Source: Parabacteroides sp. TM07-1AC (lineage in GTDB: Bacteria > Bacteroidota > Bacteroidia > Bacteroidales > Tannerellaceae). From it: a DNA stretch of 64,000 nucleotides. This document shows positions 1 to 7,758 of the stretch, piece by piece; within the stretch, counting starts at the first letter, position 1, and each line of letters opens with the position of its first letter. The stretch covers positions 124,001 to 188,000 of the forward strand of contig NZ_QUKD01000013.1 in the NCBI RefSeq assembly GCF_003480915.1, in the 5' to 3' direction. A program made the position numbers and the translations under genes. The notes under the pieces were generated by a model that was not told where the DNA came from, did not search any database, and was given only the letters and a program-made list of their open reading frames with translations.

Positions 1-592
1 AGCTGGCAAAGCCATTTTGCGAATTGAACAGGGCTACCGATTCATACGGAATAGGATTGATCGTAATCTTCTCCTGCTCTATCGTCGACGACGGGTTATT
101 CTGTGCCCGGAGTTCCTTGCCTATTTCAAACGAAACTTCGGTTGTTGCCAACAGGAAAGCCTTATAAAACAGCAACGCACTCATGTCGCAATAAAGCGAA
201 ACAGTCGCTTGCTTTCCTTTATGTATGTCTTTACTGAACTCACCGGGAAAATACAATATCCCGTATGCTTTTTTCTCATCCAGCATCCGTTTTGCCTCCT
301 CCATATCCGCACATACAGCGACCACCTTCACGTCGGCTGTCGCATCTACCTTACGGATATATTCTCGGCTCAGATATGAATCCGACTGGTCCACAACAAC
401 CATTTTGGCATTGTGCACCACTTCGTTGTTATAGATAAAAGCATACAAAAGCGGATAGACGAACGGGACCAGGAAGAAAAAGATCATGACTCCCGAGTCT
501 TTGAAGACATTCTTCAACTCGTCTCTCCAGATAAAAAAGGTATCCTGAATGCCTTCTTTGATTATATATCGTAAACGATGTTCTCTTTTCAT
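1..592 (-). CDS. ABC-2 type transporter permease, partial (3' end outside window)
   Basis: Reading from the ATG at 592 down to base 2 gives 197 codons without a stop, so the gene runs off the window. The product begins with a charged cytoplasmic stretch, has one strong membrane segment at about residues 37-57 (FFFLVPFVYPLLYAFIY), then a long extracytoplasmic domain with the motif YGILYFPGEFSKDI. The same layout, including a YGIFYIPKDF motif, occurs in the permease just upstream (604-1782), so the two are paralogues and probably form a heterodimeric ABC-2 permease. The start lies 11 bp after the stop of that gene, in one operon with HlyD and TolC partners. The substrate is unknown; drug or lipid-like compounds are typical of the family. 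The missing C-terminal part should hold the remaining membrane helices. Confidence 0.85.
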   Translation of the reverse strand, partial: MKREHRLRYIIKEGIQDTFFIWRDELKNVFKDSGVMIFFFLVPFVYPLLYAFIYNNEVVHNAKMVVVDQSDSYLSREYIRKVDATADVKVVAVCADMEEAKRMLDEKKAYGILYFPGEFSKDIHKGKQATVSLYCDMSALLFYKAFLLATTEVSFEIGKELRAQNNPSSTIEQEKITINPIPYESVALFNSQNGFAS

Positions 593-603
593 TACTTTCT
601 GTT

Positions 604-1782
604 TTACGGAATATACTTAAAGTACAGCAATGCATTCTTGAGATGTTTCCCGATCAGGAACGGCAAGATCAGAAAGCCCGTCAACCACAGATACTCCGTC
701 CATGAATAAAACAAGTCTCTCCCATTCAATGCCTGATCCACATAGATCAGGAAATAATGACGCAGGGGGAACAGGGTACTTAATGCCTGCAAGGTCGGAT
801 CCATTCCCAAAACCGGGAAAGAAAAACCGACAATAGAAAAGGCAATCATCCCGAACAAACTGGCAAAACTCAGACCCAGACGTAAAGTCGGTAATGCTCC
901 GATCATAAATACGCCTACCGCCTGCGAAGCAATAACCAGCAGGAACAAAGCTGCGACCATCGGCATCCATCCGCTATTCAACGGAAAGGCATTGAAGCCG
1001 TATAAGGCAGAACTACACAACAGCGCTATTACCGTGAAGATAACTGTCTGCGGCAGAAGTTTCCCCAACAGGCTTATTGTAAACGAGTTGCCTCCGGTCT
1101 GCAGCCACTGGCGGGCAGTCGAGTATTTCAGTTCCGTTCCGATACTGAAAACCGTCACCAAAAAGATCATCAACTGAAGCATCCCCGGCAAAATCGTATT
1201 ATTCAGATAAACGGAATAGTTCAGCCAGGGATTACCGAGTGCATGCGTATCAACCACTACCGGCTGAAGCTGTCCCATGATCTGGTCAGTCGTATATCCT
1301 TTCGCCAGTCCGGTCTGCAAACCGACTGAAGCACCCGCCAGAACAGACATGGTCTTCATATCCCTGAAAAGCAAGGACGCTGCGATCAGATATGTCCCGT
1401 TCGTATAAAAGGACAAGGTAGGCTGTTTGCCCGTAGTTGCTTCCACGGCAAAATCTTTCGGTATATAGAAAATACCATACACATTTCCTTTTTGCATTTC
1501 CCGGCGTGCATCGTCGAACGTGGCAGTCTTATAGACCACTTCAGTCTGCTCGAAAGCATCCAGCTGCCGGATCAGGTTGCGGGAAGTAGCAGAGCCATCC
1601 ATGTCGACCACGGCGATCGGCAAATTGGTCGGCAACCCCTCCTGCATCAGTGACAGGAAGAAGACGACACAAAGAACCGGAGCGATCAGCATACAGAAGA
1701 AATAGATCGGCTTCGATGTCAGCCGCTGCATCTCCCGCTTCGCCACATTCCAGATACTATGTAAACTCTGCTTCAATGTCAT
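604..1782 (-). CDS. ABC-2 type transporter permease
   Basis: A 392-residue inner-membrane protein. One N-terminal helix (about 27-47) is followed by a roughly 150-residue periplasmic domain and five or six C-terminal helices (about 200-385), the ABC2_membrane_3 layout of YhhJ/YbhR-type exporters. Its ATG overlaps the stop of the upstream HlyD gene in an ATGA arrangement (1779-1782), which implies translational coupling. With TolC, HlyD and a second permease it should make a tripartite efflux pump spanning both membranes. No ATP-binding subunit is encoded between 592 and 4205; it may lie beyond the window start or be supplied in trans. Family assignment is firm, substrate unknown. Confidence 0.9.
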   Translation of the reverse strand: MTLKQSLHSIWNVAKREMQRLTSKPIYFFCMLIAPVLCVVFFLSLMQEGLPTNLPIAVVDMDGSATSRNLIRQLDAFEQTEVVYKTATFDDARREMQKGNVYGIFYIPKDFAVEATTGKQPTLSFYTNGTYLIAASLLFRDMKTMSVLAGASVGLQTGLAKGYTTDQIMGQLQPVVVDTHALGNPWLNYSVYLNNTILPGMLQLMIFLVTVFSIGTELKYSTARQWLQTGGNSFTISLLGKLLPQTVIFTVIALLCSSALYGFNAFPLNSGWMPMVAALFLLVIASQAVGVFMIGALPTLRLGLSFASLFGMIAFSIVGFSFPVLGMDPTLQALSTLFPLRHYFLIYVDQALNGRDLFYSWTEYLWLTGFLILPFLIGKHLKNALLYFKYIP

Positions 1783-2792
1783 AATATTTCGTTTCCTTTT
1801 TTCTTCATTACAACAGACATTCCGGGACGCAGGTCAGCTATTTTCTCCTGCGGACGAGCACGTACCTCGAAAGTCTTGGAATCGAACTGTCCGGTTGTCT
1901 TCGTCGCTTTCCAGGCGGCATACGATCCCATGTCTTTCAGATAATATACCTTCAGTTTCACAGGCTTATTGTCGAGTGCAGGTATGAAAGCATTCAGTTC
2001 CGATCCGATCTTGATGTCTTTCAACAGATCTTCACGCACGCTGAATGATATCCACATATCGTTCAGGTCGGTAATATTCATGATCGGTGCACCGGTTCCG
2101 ACCAACTCTCCCACCTGCGGGAAACGTTCGGATACTTCGCCGTCGATCGGTGAAACCAAAGCCGACTCTTTCAGATAAGATTCCACTTCCGCTACCGCGC
2201 CTCCGGCCTGCTGAACCAGGGCTGCCGCTGCCGCTTTGTCTTCCGAACGGGCACCGTCCATCGCCATATCGTACTGTGACTTAGCTGCTTTCTCCGTAGC
2301 TACCATCGCTTTATAATTCGCTTCGGCTTCATCCCTTTTCTGAGCGGACATGACTCCTTTCTCGTAAAGGTTCTGAACACGGGTATACGATTTCTTCGCT
2401 ATTTCAAGCCCCGCCTGTGCTTTCTGCCACATTTCGTAAGCACCGGCTATTTCCTGCGCACGGGCACCTTTGATCGCTTTCGCACTCTGTGCTTCAGCGG
2501 CTTTCTGAGCGGCTTCCGCCTGCTGCAGTTTCGCCAGCACTTCCGGCGTATTCAGATAGACCAGTGTGTCGCCGGCTTTCACTTTATCTCCTTCATCAAA
2601 ACGATACGATTCGATTCGTCCGGGAACTTTTCCGGAAATACGAACCTGGTTGGCTTCTGCCTGCCCCATAATAATATCATCGGGAGGAGTAAGCAAAAAG
2701 AAACCGGTCAATGCGACTAATCCGATCACGACCAATACCGTGATAAATGCCAACATCATGTTGCTGATCGAAAACTTTTTATTCTCGTTCAT
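1779..2792 (-). CDS. HlyD/EmrA-family periplasmic adaptor subunit
   Basis: A 337-residue membrane-fusion protein. An N-terminal anchor helix (about 11-33) is followed by a biotinyl-lipoyl-like half (about 45-80, GKVPGRIESYRFDEGDKVKAG), a long alanine-rich alpha-helical hairpin (about 88-195), the second lipoyl half (LVSPIDGEVSERFPQVGELV) and a C-terminal beta-barrel (RPGMSVVMKK). Such adaptors bridge an inner-membrane permease and a TolC channel. It sits between the TolC gene (21 bp upstream) and the first permease (4-bp overlap), the expected operon order. HlyD, EmrA and YhiI-type adaptors cannot be separated by sequence alone here. Confidence 0.9.
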   Translation of the reverse strand: MNENKKFSISNMMLAFITVLVVIGLVALTGFFLLTPPDDIIMGQAEANQVRISGKVPGRIESYRFDEGDKVKAGDTLVYLNTPEVLAKLQQAEAAQKAAEAQSAKAIKGARAQEIAGAYEMWQKAQAGLEIAKKSYTRVQNLYEKGVMSAQKRDEAEANYKAMVATEKAAKSQYDMAMDGARSEDKAAAAALVQQAGGAVAEVESYLKESALVSPIDGEVSERFPQVGELVGTGAPIMNITDLNDMWISFSVREDLLKDIKIGSELNAFIPALDNKPVKLKVYYLKDMGSYAAWKATKTTGQFDSKTFEVRARPQEKIADLRPGMSVVMKKKGNEIL

Positions 2793-2813
2793 CTTTGTAT
2801 ATTTTTATTGTTA

Positions 2814-4205
2814 TTACTTCTGTTTGTCTACCGAGAGTTTACCCATAGCCTTCGACAGGTAGACTTCTGTTAATTTCACCTCTATCTGGGCATCGATCAG
2901 GCTGGAGCGAGCCGAAACCCAGGCAGTCTGCGCCTCCATCAGGTTCAGTGCCGGAATAACACCTTCTTCAAAACCCAGATTAGCATGACGAAGGTTTTCT
3001 TCCGCATTCTCCATATTACGGGAAGAAGCGGTCAGTTTCTTATTGGCTTCATTCACTTTATAAACAGACTGGTTCACCTGCAATTCAACTTTTTCACGCG
3101 CTTCCATCAGTTGCAACATCTGGATACGTGTCTCGGCACGGGCGGCATTCCGTTTATAACTACCTTCCCACCAACCGGATAAAGGCACCTTTACCATTAC
3201 GCCCACATTGAACATTCCGGCAAATTCATTCTTAAAGCCATTGAATGCATTCGGATTCGTTACCAGATAGTTTGCCGACAGGGCGACATTCGGTAACATA
3301 TCCGCTAAAACAATACGTTCTTTTTTCTGATAGATCTTTGTTGCCAGTTCCAGGCTTTTCAGTTCATCGCGGTTTGTAAAAGCTTCATTGACATTCGCAA
3401 CGGCATCATTCGCATGTACAGGGAAATTCTCTATGTTTTCATCTGCCAGTGCCAAAGGTTCATCGAGGGGCAATCCGCAAATCTGCGCCAGCAACATACG
3501 CGATAAAGCCAGACCATTGTCCACCTTCGTCTGTGCCATTTCCGCTTCATTCAGCTTCACTTTCACCGAGAGTCCATCTGCCTGCGTAGCAACGCCTTCT
3601 GCAATCATGGCCGTCACATCGCTGTCCATTTTACGGAGCAATCCGACATAGGCATCCGCCAGCTTCTTTTTATTGACCAAAGAGATCACCTGCCAGTATG
3701 TTTCATCGGTTTTATAAATGACTTCCTGTAGCTGAAGGTCGTTCATCGACTCAGCCAGCTCGCGGGCATATTTGGTGATTTGATTATAGGAGACTATCTT
3801 TCCTCCCATGAAGACAGGCTGAACCAGCGAAACACCTCCTACCCAGATATTCTGTACATCCAGATGCTGCATCTCGTCCACTCCTCCCATCAGTTGACCG
3901 AAAACAGGAAGCTGCGCAATAGGTCCCAGGGCAGAACCCAGTTTGGCACTCAAAGCGTCCATGTCCAGCAGATTGATATCTTTCTGATTCCACATATAGC
4001 CTCCCATCGCGGAAAGTTGCGGGAAATATTTAGTAAAAGCCGCCTTTTTTTCTTCATTAGCCGCCTTCACTTTTTCACCGGACATTTGCAATTCTTTATT
4101 ATTCTGAATAGCTAAGTTTCGACATTCTTCCAATGTCAGCGTTTGTTGGGAATTGGCATAACCAGACCAAACCAACAATCCTACTAATACGATAATCCGT
4201 TTCAT
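2814..4205 (-). CDS. TolC-family outer membrane efflux protein
   Basis: 463 residues with a Sec signal peptide (residues 1-19, cleavage near ANSQQ). It is dominated by long amphipathic helices, with the OEP-family feature LTLEECRNLAIQNNKELQ just after the signal and a second repeat in the C-terminal half (ALNLMEAQTAWVSARSSLID). It should form the trimeric outer-membrane exit duct for the HlyD and ABC-2 permease genes downstream. It is the first gene of the operon; two tandem -7-like boxes lie 130-160 bp upstream. Cargo unknown. Confidence 0.92.
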   Translation of the reverse strand: MKRIIVLVGLLVWSGYANSQQTLTLEECRNLAIQNNKELQMSGEKVKAANEEKKAAFTKYFPQLSAMGGYMWNQKDINLLDMDALSAKLGSALGPIAQLPVFGQLMGGVDEMQHLDVQNIWVGGVSLVQPVFMGGKIVSYNQITKYARELAESMNDLQLQEVIYKTDETYWQVISLVNKKKLADAYVGLLRKMDSDVTAMIAEGVATQADGLSVKVKLNEAEMAQTKVDNGLALSRMLLAQICGLPLDEPLALADENIENFPVHANDAVANVNEAFTNRDELKSLELATKIYQKKERIVLADMLPNVALSANYLVTNPNAFNGFKNEFAGMFNVGVMVKVPLSGWWEGSYKRNAARAETRIQMLQLMEAREKVELQVNQSVYKVNEANKKLTASSRNMENAEENLRHANLGFEEGVIPALNLMEAQTAWVSARSSLIDAQIEVKLTEVYLSKAMGKLSVDKQK

Positions 4206-4337
4206 CTTTTTATTGTTTTTTCATCCGGAGACTTTATTTTAACCACTAAAACAATTTATCACCCTTATTCATAATAAAAAACAACCAGCTATCTCCTATT
4301 GTTTATAGTCGATAATCCTATATTCTTCGTACACAAA

Positions 4338-4366
4338 CAAAAGTACGATTTTCCGATGCAAAAGTA
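4338..4366 (-). promoter_or_regulatory. Tandem -7-like boxes upstream of the efflux operon
   Basis: On the minus strand TACTTTTG occurs twice (4345-4338 and 4366-4359), as part of a direct repeat of CAAAAGTAC on the plus strand with a 21-bp period. Both copies match the Bacteroidota -7 consensus TAnnTTTG. They lie in the 193-bp gap between the Crp-like gene and TolC, so the efflux operon probably has its own promoter, perhaps with two start sites or with one copy acting as an upstream element. Confidence 0.5.
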
Positions 4367-4398
4367 CTGGTTTACTTTAAATATAAAATTGAATTAAT

Positions 4399-4992
4399 TC
4401 AATTAAAGATGCGCTTTTTCAGCTTGCAATACCACGCATTGCTGATTCCCATATATTGGGCAATATATTTGTCGGGAACACGCTGCATGATCCACATGTA
4501 GTGATTGTAAAGATATTTGATAAATTCTTCGGCGGTACAGGACTGGCGGATAGCAAACATGGAATACAGCTTCGATATAATGGTCAGCATCGCATTCTGG
4601 TAATACGACGCAAATAACGGATAGCGTAGGGAAAGATCCTCGATATGAGCACGTGATAGCCGGAGCAGTTCTCCGGATTCCAACGCCTTGATCTCGAACT
4701 CGGAAGGTGCCTGGGTAAAATATCCGATAGCGGACAGGAAAGGATATAAGTAATCGGAAGAAAAACCGGTTACGCATTCATCCCCTTTTTCGCTTACATA
4801 TAAATTAATGAATAGTCCTTTATTTATAAAATAGGCATCCTGGCATATTTCGCCGGTGCGGAGCAGATAGTCACCTTTGTCGACAGCGACCACTTTGGTG
4901 ATGTTGTTAAGCTCACTTACAAAAACTTCGTCACGGGCCAAAGATTCCGGAAGATCCGCTAAAAGCTTTGTCAAATGAGCATCTGTCTCCAT
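4399..4992 (-). CDS. Crp/Fnr-family transcriptional regulator (cNMP-binding domain)
   Basis: 197 residues. Residues about 20-125 form a cyclic-nucleotide-binding jelly roll (DYLLRTGEICQDAYFINKGL, then a LYVSEKGDE turn), followed by a long dimerisation helix. The C-terminal DNA-binding part is short: the recognition region is near YIAQYMGISNAWYCKLKKRI and the protein ends there, as in many Bacteroidota Crp-like proteins. No typical cAMP-binding arginine-serine signature is evident, so the ligand is uncertain. It begins 2 bp after the coiled-coil protein gene and lies upstream of the efflux operon on the same strand, so it is a candidate regulator of that operon (inference). Confidence 0.85.
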   Translation of the reverse strand: METDAHLTKLLADLPESLARDEVFVSELNNITKVVAVDKGDYLLRTGEICQDAYFINKGLFINLYVSEKGDECVTGFSSDYLYPFLSAIGYFTQAPSEFEIKALESGELLRLSRAHIEDLSLRYPLFASYYQNAMLTIISKLYSMFAIRQSCTAEEFIKYLYNHYMWIMQRVPDKYIAQYMGISNAWYCKLKKRIFN

Positions 4993-4994
4993 CG

Positions 4995-5900
4995 TTAATC
5001 TTCCAACGTGAAGTTTATCTTTCCGATCAGGTTGCCGTCAATAAAAATATCCACCCGATAAGTTCCCGGAGAAAGGAATTCCTCGATATCCCAATACATA
5101 GTAACCGGATATTCTTCCCCGTCATATTCGATCAGTTTCTTCATCGAGTAGTTGATGTCTTTTCCTTCAAAGGCGAAAACATCCGCACGGCTCTTCACCA
5201 GCACATCGTCGTCCGGCTTCATGATACGCACGTAAACGGTCTTTTCTCCGACAGGAGCGGTAATATTTTTAGCTATGCGGAAGTCCAGTACGAAACGTTC
5301 CATACGTTTGATCTTCTTCGCCAGTTTTCCACGCGAATTGACCGGAGTAACCGTGATACCCGTCGCATCCAGGCGGCTTGCCAGGGTAACGCGTTCAGAC
5401 AGTTTTTCTTTTTCTTTCTTTAAGGTGGCAGCCTGCGAAGTGGCACGCTGGTATTTCTGAACGGCTTCTTTTTTCTCTACCTGCAATTGTTCATTCGCTC
5501 TGTTCAGAGAGTCGATTTGGACCACATAGTTACGCATGATCTTACGAAGCGTTTCCAGTTCTTTCTTCAAACGGGCTATTTCTTTGGTATTCGTCGCTTT
5601 CACAGTACGAAGTTCTTCCATCAATCGCTGAACTTTCGCCTGTTCCGTAGACAACAGACTCATCAAGGAATCATTACCCACCTTAAACTGATACCCTTCA
5701 TATTGCATAGACAGCTCATTAAACTCGTCTTCAAGCGTTTGCTTATCCAAATCATACGCCTCAACCAAATCATTCATCTGCTGTTTCTGCTGATAAATAT
5801 AGTAAGCGGCACCGGCAATAATCAGTATCAAAACGACTACTGCCATGATTAATAATGAGAGCTTATTTATTTCCTTTGTTTCTTTCTTTTCTGTATCCAT
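4995..5900 (-). CDS. Single-pass membrane protein with long coiled coil
   Basis: 301 residues, not assigned to a named family. A charged N-terminus (1-15) precedes one membrane helix (about 16-38, LLIMAVVVLILIIAGAAYYI). A coiled coil with heptad-like Leu/Glu/Lys pattern covers about 42-175, and a beta-rich C-terminal domain of about 120 residues follows (FVLDFRIAKNITAPVGEKTV, then SPGTYRVDIFIDGNLIGKIN). The second part looks like an immunoglobulin-like sandwich exposed to the periplasm. The gene has a clear TACCTTTG promoter and is followed after 2 bp by the Crp-like gene. A role in envelope structure or sensing is possible but only a guess. Confidence 0.8.
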   Translation of the reverse strand: MDTEKKETKEINKLSLLIMAVVVLILIIAGAAYYIYQQKQQMNDLVEAYDLDKQTLEDEFNELSMQYEGYQFKVGNDSLMSLLSTEQAKVQRLMEELRTVKATNTKEIARLKKELETLRKIMRNYVVQIDSLNRANEQLQVEKKEAVQKYQRATSQAATLKKEKEKLSERVTLASRLDATGITVTPVNSRGKLAKKIKRMERFVLDFRIAKNITAPVGEKTVYVRIMKPDDDVLVKSRADVFAFEGKDINYSMKKLIEYDGEEYPVTMYWDIEEFLSPGTYRVDIFIDGNLIGKINFTLED

Positions 5901-5934
5901 ACGGTTCTTCTAAAAATGAACGTACAAAGGTAAT

Positions 5935-5942
5935 GTTTAATC
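5935..5942 (-). promoter_or_regulatory. -7 promoter box for the coiled-coil protein gene
   Basis: TACCTTTG on the minus strand, an exact match to the Bacteroidota TAnnTTTG box, 35 bp upstream of the ATG at 5900. Confidence 0.65.
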
Positions 5943-6022
5943 AGATGTATTAAAACATATCCAGTCTGTTTATACATTTTTTAAGAACTAAACCATCCTT
6001 TCAACATATACCGACATCTTTT

Positions 6023-6064
6023 TAGTTTCTTTCGGGAGAAAATATAGTTTCTTTCGGATGAAAC
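6023..6064. repeat. Two direct copies of a 16-bp dyad, 22-bp period
   Basis: TTTCTTTCGGGAGAAA at 6026-6041 and TTTCTTTCGGATGAAA at 6048-6063 are separated by exactly 22 bp, each preceded by TAG. Each unit is an imperfect palindrome with TTTC/GAAA ends. Very similar units with the same period lie at 39204-39241. They sit between the divergent coiled-coil gene and guaA. Function unknown; protein-binding sites or mobile intergenic repeats are both possible. Confidence 0.6.
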
Positions 6065-6154
6065 TTTTGTGAAATCATAAAAAATATATTGAAATCCCCC
6101 CATCGGTACCTTTATATATAGGATGAGCTTTACAGATTTTCTAAATAAAATTAC

Positions 6155-6162
6155 TACCTTTG
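6155..6162 (+). promoter_or_regulatory. -7 promoter box for guaA
   Basis: TACCTTTG matches TAnnTTTG 25 bp upstream of the guaA ATG at 6188. No convincing TTTG element is visible at the expected -33 position. No purine riboswitch was recognised in this leader. Confidence 0.6.
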
Positions 6163-6187
6163 CCGCACTCAATTAAATAATAACTGC

Positions 6188-7708
6188 ATGCACGAGAAAC
6201 TTATTATTCTTGATTTCGGCTCGCAAACAACGCAATTGATTGGCCGCAGGGTCAGAGAATTAAACATGTATTGCGAGATCATTCCCTACAACAAATTTCC
6301 CCATGATGCAACAGATGTGAAAGGTGTGATCCTTTCAGGAAGTCCTTACTCCGTTTACGACGAAAATGCTTTCAAGGCCGACTTGAGTGAAATTCGTGGC
6401 AAGTATCCGGTTTTAGGAATCTGTTACGGGGCTCAGTTTCTGGCTTATACATCCGGAGGCAATGTAGAACCGGCCAACTCACGCGAGTATGGACGTGCGA
6501 ATCTATCGTATATCAACAATGATGATCCTCTGCTGAAAGGCATCGATACAGGTTCACAGATATGGATGTCACATGGAGATACAATCACCGTATTGCCTGA
6601 CAACTTTAAGGTGATCGCCAGCACGGACGACGTGAAGGCTGCCGCTTATCATGTGGAAGGCGAACAGACCTGGGGCGTACAATTCCATCCGGAAGTGTTC
6701 CACTCTACAGACGGAACCAAATTGCTGGATAATTTCCTGAATATCTGCGGATGCGCCAAAGACTGGACACCGGCTTCTTTCATCGAATCGACAGTAGCCG
6801 AACTGAAAGAACAGCTGGGCGACGACAAAGTGATCCTCGCCTTATCGGGCGGTGTGGACTCTTCCGTTACAGCGGTATTGCTGAACAAGGCAATCGGCAA
6901 AAACCTGACTTGCATCTTCGTCGATCACGGCTTGTTACGCAAGAATGAGTTCGAAAACGTAATGAAAGATTACGAACACCTGGGCTTGAATGTTATCGGG
7001 GTGAATGCCAAAGATAAATTCTATAAAGCATTGGCCGGAGTGACCGAGCCGGAGCAGAAACGTAAGATTATCGGTAAAGGCTTTATCGATGTATTCGACG
7101 AAGAAGCTCATAAGCTGAAAGATATCAAATGGTTGGGACAAGGTACGATCTATCCGGACGTAATCGAGTCTTTATCCATTACAGGGACTGTGATCAAGAG
7201 CCATCATAATGTGGGCGGTCTGCCTGACACGATGAAACTGAAGTTGGTAGAACCGCTTCGCCTGCTTTTCAAAGACGAAGTTCGCCGTGTCGGTATCGAG
7301 ATGGGTATGCAGCCGCACCTGATCAAACGCCATCCGTTCCCCGGTCCTGGTCTAGGTATCCGTATCTTAGGTGATATTACTCCTGAAAAAGTACGTATCC
7401 TCCAGGATGCCGACGATATTTATATGTCACTGATGCGCGAATGGGGGCTTTACGACAAAATCTGGCAGGCCGGAGTAATCCTGCTTCCGATCCAGTCGGT
7501 CGGAGTAATGGGCGACGAACGCACCTATGAAAATACGGTCGCTTTACGTGCCGTAACATCTACCGATGCCATGACAGCCGACTGGGCACAATTGCCTTAC
7601 GAATTTCTGGCAAAAGTATCCAACGAAATTATCAATAAGGTAAAAGGTGTGAACCGCGTTGTGTACGACATCAGTTCCAAACCGCCTGCAACAATTGAGT
7701 GGGAATAA
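6188..7708 (+). CDS. guaA: GMP synthase (glutamine-hydrolysing)
   Basis: 506 residues, the normal length for GuaA, which converts XMP, ATP and glutamine to GMP in the cytoplasm. The class I glutaminase domain (about 1-190) has its nucleophile Cys79 in GICYGAQ and the His167/Glu169 pair in VQFHPEV. The ATP pyrophosphatase domain has the PP-loop SGGVDSS at 220-226, and the C-terminal dimerisation domain ends with the family signature KPPATIEWE. All catalytic residues are present. It lies 50 bp upstream of a second, degenerate guaA-like gene in the same direction, and the two are probably co-transcribed from the TACCTTTG promoter. Confidence 0.97.
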   Translation: MHEKLIILDFGSQTTQLIGRRVRELNMYCEIIPYNKFPHDATDVKGVILSGSPYSVYDENAFKADLSEIRGKYPVLGICYGAQFLAYTSGGNVEPANSREYGRANLSYINNDDPLLKGIDTGSQIWMSHGDTITVLPDNFKVIASTDDVKAAAYHVEGEQTWGVQFHPEVFHSTDGTKLLDNFLNICGCAKDWTPASFIESTVAELKEQLGDDKVILALSGGVDSSVTAVLLNKAIGKNLTCIFVDHGLLRKNEFENVMKDYEHLGLNVIGVNAKDKFYKALAGVTEPEQKRKIIGKGFIDVFDEEAHKLKDIKWLGQGTIYPDVIESLSITGTVIKSHHNVGGLPDTMKLKLVEPLRLLFKDEVRRVGIEMGMQPHLIKRHPFPGPGLGIRILGDITPEKVRILQDADDIYMSLMREWGLYDKIWQAGVILLPIQSVGVMGDERTYENTVALRAVTSTDAMTADWAQLPYEFLAKVSNEIINKVKGVNRVVYDISSKPPATIEWE

Positions 7709-7758
7709 AACAAGCAGAAGGATAATCTAATTAACATACTAATTTTAATAGGAATACG

